A stretch of DNA of 15,837 bases from CAZNHL01 sp964572965 (lineage in GTDB: Bacteria > Bacteroidota > Bacteroidia > Cytophagales > UBA9547). Below, in pieces: positions 12,119 to 15,837 of this stretch. A program made the position numbers and the translations under genes. Position 1 is the first letter of the stretch; every line of letters starts with the position of its first letter. The stretch spans positions 1 through 15,837 of the forward strand of contig CAZNHL010000082.1 in assembly GCA_964572965.1 (NCBI GenBank), written 5' to 3'. The notes below the pieces were generated by a model. The model did not search any database. It was not told the origin of the DNA and worked only from the letters and a program-made list of their open reading frames with translations.

Positions 12119-12484
12119 TTATTTTGCTTCTACAAGGAACATTTCTTTGTTTCTCAGGAACATCCCGATCCATAATATCGTCAGGAAAACAGCTGATGCG
12201 AAAGGCTGTGCACCTGAGATCTCCAGAGAAAATGCTCCTGCGAAATAACAGCTTGCCAGCAAAAATCCGATCTTATTTGTTTTGGGGATAATGATCAGAG
12301 CTGCAATTATGAGTTCGGTTAAGCCAAGCGCTATGATGTAGTTGCCAAATCCTGATTTGGTCAGGAATGCCATCACCGATTCCGGTTCTTTTCCGATCAC
12401 TTTCATGGTGCCTCCCATAATGAGTACTAGTGTAGGGATTCCCAGCAGTACATTGGAAACGATACGTGTTGTTTTAGTTGTCAT
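12119..12484 (-). CDS. DoxX-family small membrane protein
   Basis: 121 aa with four predicted membrane helices: about 8-25 (VSNVLLGIPTLVLIMGG), 46-65 (NYIIALGLTELIIAALIIIP), 70-88 (KIGFLLASCYFAGAFSLEIS) and 96-110 (ASAVFLTILWIGMF). Layout and length fit the DoxX/DoxX-like group of inner-membrane proteins, whose biochemical role is mostly unknown (some link to thiol or quinone metabolism). The short loop KVIGKEPESVMAFLTKSGFG after helix 1 is typical of the group. The start ATG at 12484 faces the HxlR regulator gene across a shared regulatory region; a near-consensus -7 element TACTTTAG lies at 12509-12516 on the minus strand, and operator-like sites sit where its -33 region would be. HxlR is therefore the likely repressor of this gene. 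Confidence 0.85.
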   Translation of the reverse strand: MTTKTTRIVSNVLLGIPTLVLIMGGTMKVIGKEPESVMAFLTKSGFGNYIIALGLTELIIAALIIIPKTNKIGFLLASCYFAGAFSLEISGAQPFASAVFLTILWIGMFLRNKEMFLVEAK

Positions 12485-12525
12485 GCTTATTGCTTTTTAT
12501 TTATACAACTAAAGTATCGATATTT

Positions 12526-12532
12526 ACTATCC
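12526..12532 (+). promoter_or_regulatory. Extra operator half-site
   Basis: ACTATCC, the same half-site as in the palindrome at 12543-12578, followed by GGAATA that is only partly symmetric. It sits 10 nt from the -7-like element of the DoxX gene. Confidence 0.45.
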
Positions 12533-12542
12533 GGAATATATT

Positions 12543-12578
12543 ACTATCCTATTGGATAGCGCTATCCAATAGGATAGT
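12543..12578. promoter_or_regulatory. Perfect 36-bp palindrome: two tandem HxlR operators
   Basis: ACTATCCTATTGGATAGC (12543-12560) is followed directly by its exact reverse complement (12561-12578). It also resolves into two smaller palindromes, CTATCC-TATT-GGATAG (12544-12559) and CTATCC-AATA-GGATAG (12562-12577), 18 bp apart, nearly two helix turns. Placed midway in the divergent DoxX/HxlR spacer, 22 nt before the HxlR start, this is the expected position of an autoregulated winged-helix dimer site. Confidence 0.85.
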
Positions 12579-12600
12579 ATCGTGTACTAAAAGAAGCAAG

Positions 12601-12939
12601 ATGTTAAGCAGAGAAGCATGCCCTCATAGTGTATTGGCCATTAAAGATGCTTTAGAAGCGCTGGAAGGTCGTTGGAAGCTGTTGATTATGATTTCCCTGT
12701 CACAAGGGAATAAACGCTTTAAGCAAATCTCGAAAGAGGTGGGTGGAATTACCGATAAAATGCTTTCCAAAGAGCTAAAAGCCCTCGAAGTAAATCAAAT
12801 GATTACAAGAACCGTTTATGATACATTTCCTCCAACGGTTGAGTATGCAATAACCCCGCATGGCAAATCCCTGGATCAGGTACTGGAAGCCTTGTACCAT
12901 TGGGGACAGAAGCACAGAAAACAGGTTATCGGGTCGTAG
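12601..12939 (+). CDS. HxlR-family winged-helix regulator
   Basis: 112 aa from the ATG at 12601 (MLSREACPHSVLAIKDALEA), the usual length for HxlR/MarR-like one-domain regulators; upstream codons in frame would read through the operator and are rejected. Family features: Cys7 in the ACP start, EGRWKLLIM (22-30), FKQISKEVGGITDKMLSKELKAL (40-62, recognition helix region), and the wing YAITPHGKSL (82-91). C7 is the redox-sensing Cys in some relatives (HypR, YodB), so thiol or electrophile sensing is possible but not shown. Divergent from the DoxX gene with the palindromic operator between them, which suggests repression of both genes. Confidence 0.9.
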   Translation: MLSREACPHSVLAIKDALEALEGRWKLLIMISLSQGNKRFKQISKEVGGITDKMLSKELKALEVNQMITRTVYDTFPPTVEYAITPHGKSLDQVLEALYHWGQKHRKQVIGS

Positions 12940-12975
12940 GGTCAGGCTACGTCCGTGACCGTGTGGAGGAATATC

Positions 12976-12987
12976 GAATTCGCCCTT
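12976..12987 (+). other. 12-bp match to TOPO cloning-site sequence
   Basis: GAATTCGCCCTT is the sequence beside the insertion point of common TOPO TA vectors. It overlaps the stop codon of the next gene (12986-12988). The bases before it (ATATC) differ from the vectors I know, so chance is possible. Confidence 0.4.
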
Positions 12988-13444
12988 AATTATCGTCCCA
13001 TTTGGTCCATCCCCACCACATGAAATGGTGTTCCCGTTCTATTACTCGGTAAAGTTGATTACATTTCTGGCACTTGACCTGATAAAAATCAACCCATTTA
13101 CCCTCAATTCTGACAGTATCCAGAATTTGTATATTCCCTTTTTTTGCTTCGATATTAGGATTGGGCGTTATACTATCCGGCCCTAAATATAAGTTACAGC
13201 TACATGCATTACTGTCTCTGTGAAATTCGATAGTCTTTATTGCATAATCAATAAATCTTTGATTAGGGGCAATAACGCCGCCCATTTGCAGGTTTTTTGT
13301 TTTTTTGATGATAGAAGGAAGGAAAGGGATTAGTGGAACTATACTGTGATGGTCTTGTCCCAGCGAAATAATTTTGCAGGCAGACTCCCAAACTTTATGT
13401 GTATCTCCTGAGGTTATTTTTTCAAGTATTTCTTCTATAGTCAT
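12986..13444 (-). CDS. Hypothetical protein with CxC and CxxC motifs, 152 aa
   Basis: I do not recognise a named family. ATG at 13444 (MTIEEILEKITSGD) is preferred to the one at 13465 because helix-forming sequence begins there. The N-terminal half is helical and resembles short HEAT-like repeats (KVWESACKIISLG, then SIVPLIPFLPSII). It is followed by NQRFIDYAIKTIEFHRD, a CxC pair in ACSCNLYLG, and a second pair in VKCQKCNQLYRV; the four Cys could bind one zinc. The C-terminus is rich in Trp and His (EREHHFMWWGWTKWDDN). No signal peptide, so cytoplasmic. Such small helical/zinc proteins are common among toxin-immunity proteins of Bacteroidota, but that is only a guess. The stop codon overlaps the vector-like string at 12976-12987, so the end should be confirmed. 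Confidence 0.65.
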   Translation of the reverse strand: MTIEEILEKITSGDTHKVWESACKIISLGQDHHSIVPLIPFLPSIIKKTKNLQMGGVIAPNQRFIDYAIKTIEFHRDSNACSCNLYLGPDSITPNPNIEAKKGNIQILDTVRIEGKWVDFYQVKCQKCNQLYRVIEREHHFMWWGWTKWDDN

Positions 13445-13551
13445 TTTTGTCCAATAATTAATCAACTAATTCAAGCTCATGACTAAAGGGCTTATTTATA
13501 AGCTGCATTGTAAGCTACTTATTATCAGAGCAATGATATAGAATTTATTTT

Positions 13552-14184
13552 TCATTTTTTTTTGATTTTAACCGTGCTGATGGTTTTTTCCATTCTGTCT
13601 ATGAAATTGTCACAGTTCTTTGCTCTGCAGTCAGCTTCAAATACAATTATATTGCTGTCAATAATTGTTGTGCCTTTAATATAATGAGTCCAATAGCCAT
13701 TTTTATAGTTTTCATTTAGTCGGTAAGCACATAAGCGAAAAGTGATACCGTTAATTTTTTCTTCTTTCAGATACAAAAAATCAAGTTTCTGTTTCATCGA
13801 TTCTGCCCGGGTCGCTAAGATTTTGGGGTATTCTGCAGCAGGAATCATTTTTTCGAAGTTCATCTCTGATTTACACACATAACCTTCTACATGTTTTAAA
13901 GTGATCCTATAAGTGGAATCTGCAAAAGAAGTCCAGAAGAACCCTGTCTCTTTTTGAGGAGGGAAGTTTGATCTTGAAAACCTGTATTTGTGTTCATCAG
14001 AACATACATTGTCATCTTCATCTTTCCATGTGTAAAAAGTATCTAATTCTGCCGGCTTGTCAAATGTGATTTTGTATAATGAATCCTGAGTATAAAAAAC
14101 GTACTCAGTGGTGTTTTCAGGTTTATTCGTGCATGCAATTAAGCTGGTCAAACACCATATCAATATTATGAGGTTTTGCTTCAT
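13552..14184 (-). CDS. Hypothetical lipoprotein, 210 aa
   Basis: The start ATG at 14184 gives a type II signal peptide MKQNLIILIWCLTSLIAC with lipobox LIAC and lipidated C18, so it is predicted to sit on a membrane facing the periplasm or outside. The mature part begins with TNKPENTTEYVFYTQDSLYK and is mainly beta and charged; I recognise no domain. Cys residues in DDNVCSDEHKY, GYVCKSEM, FRLCAYRL and EADCRAKNCDNF may form disulfides. The gene ends on a nine-A run just before TGA (the run is at 13555-13563 on the plus strand), a site where sequencing or replication slippage could change the last residues. It lies about 60 nt after SelO in the same direction and might be co-transcribed. Confidence 0.72.
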   Translation of the reverse strand: MKQNLIILIWCLTSLIACTNKPENTTEYVFYTQDSLYKITFDKPAELDTFYTWKDEDDNVCSDEHKYRFSRSNFPPQKETGFFWTSFADSTYRITLKHVEGYVCKSEMNFEKMIPAAEYPKILATRAESMKQKLDFLYLKEEKINGITFRLCAYRLNENYKNGYWTHYIKGTTIIDSNIIVFEADCRAKNCDNFIDRMEKTISTVKIKKK

Positions 14185-14243
14185 CAGATTCGTAGGGGCG
14201 CATTACATACACCCATTTTAGGGTAACTGAGCTTGTCTAAGTT

Positions 14244-15677
14244 CTATGTATTACAATATGTTTTATAAGAAGCTTCCTGCATAGGAAGTGACTGGAAATA
14301 ACCATCCATATTCTGATAGTTATAAGGATCAGACAATACCGATAACAGCTTTTTAAATTCTGTATAGTCACCATTTTCCTGCGCCTGATACAAAGCTGAT
14401 TCTACGCGGTGGTTGCGCGGGATATAGGCCGGGTTGCTTTGCTGCATCAATAGGCTCGATGCTTCGGATAAGCCATTTTCTGCACCAATTCTCTTTTTCC
14501 AGTCAGCAAGCCATTTAGTAAAAGTTTCCTGTTGGTAGATAGCATCCTGGCTGAATTCCGGTACACTTAGTAGGATAAATGTATTGGTATAGTCGGCTTC
14601 ATTGTTGTACATCCATACCAACAGGTCTGATATTAAAGATAAATCTTCTTTTGAAGTATCAGTAATGCCCAGTTTGTTACCCATCATCACCAACCATTTT
14701 TCATCAAACAGAGCCTGATAAGTAGTTAAAACAGTTTTTGCCTTTCCTGCTGCAGTTTCAATGTCCGCATCTATCAACGGAAGTAAAGATTCTGCTAACC
14801 TGTAGATATTCCATAATGCAATGTTCGGCTGGTTTCCGAAAGAATACCGGCCCTGATGATCAATAGAGCTGAATACTGTATCAGGATTATAAACATTCAT
14901 AAATGCACATGGCCCGTAATCGATCGTTTCACCGGAAATGCTCATATTGTCTGTATTCATCACACCGTGAATAAAGCCGACACGCATCCAGTCTACAATC
15001 AGGTCAACTTGTTGGTGCAATACTTTTTCGAGTAAAGCCAAAGCAGGCTTTTCTTCCTGTAACAATTCAGGATAGTGACGTTTAATGGTATAGTTAGTAA
15101 ACTCTTCCAGTATTTCAGCAGAATGAAAATTGCGAACATATTCAAAAGTACCTACACGGATATGGCTCGCGGCAATTCTTGTTAAAACTGAGCCCGGAAA
15201 AGCCGATTCCCGGTAAACTTCTTCACCTGTATTTACTACAGCCAGACTTCTTGTCGTTGGGATGTGTAAGGCATACATGGCTTCACTAATCAAATATTCC
15301 CGCAACATGGCGCTCAGAGTTGCTTTTCCATCACCACGTCTGGAATAAGGAGTAAGGCCGGACCCTTTCAATTGTATGTCAAAGCGTTTGCCGGAAGGAG
15401 TGAGGTGTTCACCCAGCAAAATAGCCCGTCCGTCACCTAATTTGTTAAAGTGTCCGAACTGATGCCCCGCATAAGCCTGTGCAATAGGTTCTGAACCCGT
15501 CAGTATTTTATTTCCTGACAGATAAACCGCCATTTTCTCGTCAGTTTCCAAACCTAAATCCCCGGCTAAGGACTCATTGAAAATAGCTATGGATGGAGCA
15601 ATTACAGGGGAAGGAAGTGTGGCAGAAAATAAGCCTTTAGGTAAAGTCAGATAACTATTGTCAAATCGAAAAGGCAT
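14244..15677 (-). CDS. selO: Protein adenylyltransferase SelO (YdiU/UPF0061)
   Basis: A pseudokinase-fold enzyme that transfers AMP from ATP to Ser, Thr or Tyr of target proteins, linked in E. coli to oxidative-stress control. 477 aa from the ATG at 15677 (MPFRFDNSYLTLPKG), the same size as E. coli YdiU (478); the GTG two codons upstream is a weaker start. Family motifs: QAYAGHQFGHFNKLGDGRA (67-85), QLKGSGLTPYSRRGDGKATL (102-121) with the nucleotide-binding Lys and Arg, REYLISEAMYALHIPTTRSL (126-145), and MNTDNMSISGETIDYGPCAF, holding the metal-binding Asn and Asp of the inverted-ATP pseudokinase. The C-terminus YCNT keeps the conserved Cys three residues from the end, which is selenocysteine in animal SelO. 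No promoter with a full consensus is seen upstream. Confidence 0.95.
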   Translation of the reverse strand: MPFRFDNSYLTLPKGLFSATLPSPVIAPSIAIFNESLAGDLGLETDEKMAVYLSGNKILTGSEPIAQAYAGHQFGHFNKLGDGRAILLGEHLTPSGKRFDIQLKGSGLTPYSRRGDGKATLSAMLREYLISEAMYALHIPTTRSLAVVNTGEEVYRESAFPGSVLTRIAASHIRVGTFEYVRNFHSAEILEEFTNYTIKRHYPELLQEEKPALALLEKVLHQQVDLIVDWMRVGFIHGVMNTDNMSISGETIDYGPCAFMNVYNPDTVFSSIDHQGRYSFGNQPNIALWNIYRLAESLLPLIDADIETAAGKAKTVLTTYQALFDEKWLVMMGNKLGITDTSKEDLSLISDLLVWMYNNEADYTNTFILLSVPEFSQDAIYQQETFTKWLADWKKRIGAENGLSEASSLLMQQSNPAYIPRNHRVESALYQAQENGDYTEFKKLLSVLSDPYNYQNMDGYFQSLPMQEASYKTYCNT

Positions 15678-15837
15678 AAGCACATGTTTTGAAAGAAAGT
15701 AAAATTAAACATTGGTGAAGTAATTTCTGTATTTATTTGGGAATTACCGGCTCCCTGATCCTGATGTTCCATAAAAAGCATAACATTTTTAGGTCTTTAT
15801 TCGTTCTTCGGCACGCAGCATGGTCTATAAATGTGGC
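15678..15837. other. Right-edge spacer
   Basis: 160 nt with no gene I can support. A minus-strand frame is open from the window edge to a TAA near 15736, but no family is visible in its ~33 codons; it might be the tail of a gene beyond the edge or chance. Confidence 0.3.

Noticed and set aside
12940..12960. Terminator after the HxlR gene (GGTCAGG with CCGTGACC)
   Set aside because: The stem is short and interrupted and no T-tract follows on either strand.

Overview
The window is from a member of the Bacteroidota, most like the Flavobacteriia/Chitinophagia side. The reasons are Bacteroidota-type promoters (a TTTG-N19-TAnnTTTG match at 6546-6576), type II lipoproteins with SxxC/LxAC-like signals, a class I fumarase, PurT, and IS200-like REP-associated transposases typical of these genomes. 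One assembly gap of 10 N lies in the fumarase gene (6752-6761).

Region 1 (1-4110) is accessory DNA. It holds two copies of a ~0.73 kb element, each with a REP-associated tyrosine transposase (RAYT, HUH/Y1 family) between inverted arms made of two GC-rich hairpins (arms L1/R1 and L3/R3). Solo or decayed arms are R0 at the left edge, L2, and R4. Between them are cargo genes and gene pieces: an unknown 204-aa protein, the tail of a possible outer-membrane protein, the first half of a Crp/Fnr-type regulator, a small secreted protein, and a Shedu-like (DUF4263) nuclease that has lost its C-terminus. Three unrelated reading frames end inside the same arm sequence, which carries stop codons in all three frames. 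The flanks of element 1 do not belong to one gene, which points to recombination between element copies.

Region 2 (4091-6576) is an AT-rich, tightly packed four-gene operon read leftward from a consensus promoter: a nucleotidyltransferase-fold protein, a DUF262 (GmrSD N-terminal/ParB-like) protein, an MntA-like minimal nucleotidyltransferase, and its HEPN partner HepT with an RX4HXY motif. With the Shedu-like gene just downstream this is a small defence cluster. The MntA-like protein appears to lack the third catalytic Asp.

Region 3 (6681-12104) is core metabolism and envelope genes: class I fumarate hydratase (leftward), then rightward purT, a membrane-anchored M28 peptidase and a lipoprotein alpha/beta hydrolase. 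The spacers hold several families of dispersed, partly palindromic repeats.

Region 4 (12119-15837) has a divergent DoxX/HxlR pair sharing a perfect 36-bp palindrome that resolves into two tandem CTATCC-N4-GGATAG operators, then a Cys-containing hypothetical protein, a hypothetical lipoprotein, and SelO, the protein AMP-transferase. A 12-bp string identical to the TOPO cloning-site sequence lies at 12976-12987 and deserves an assembly check.
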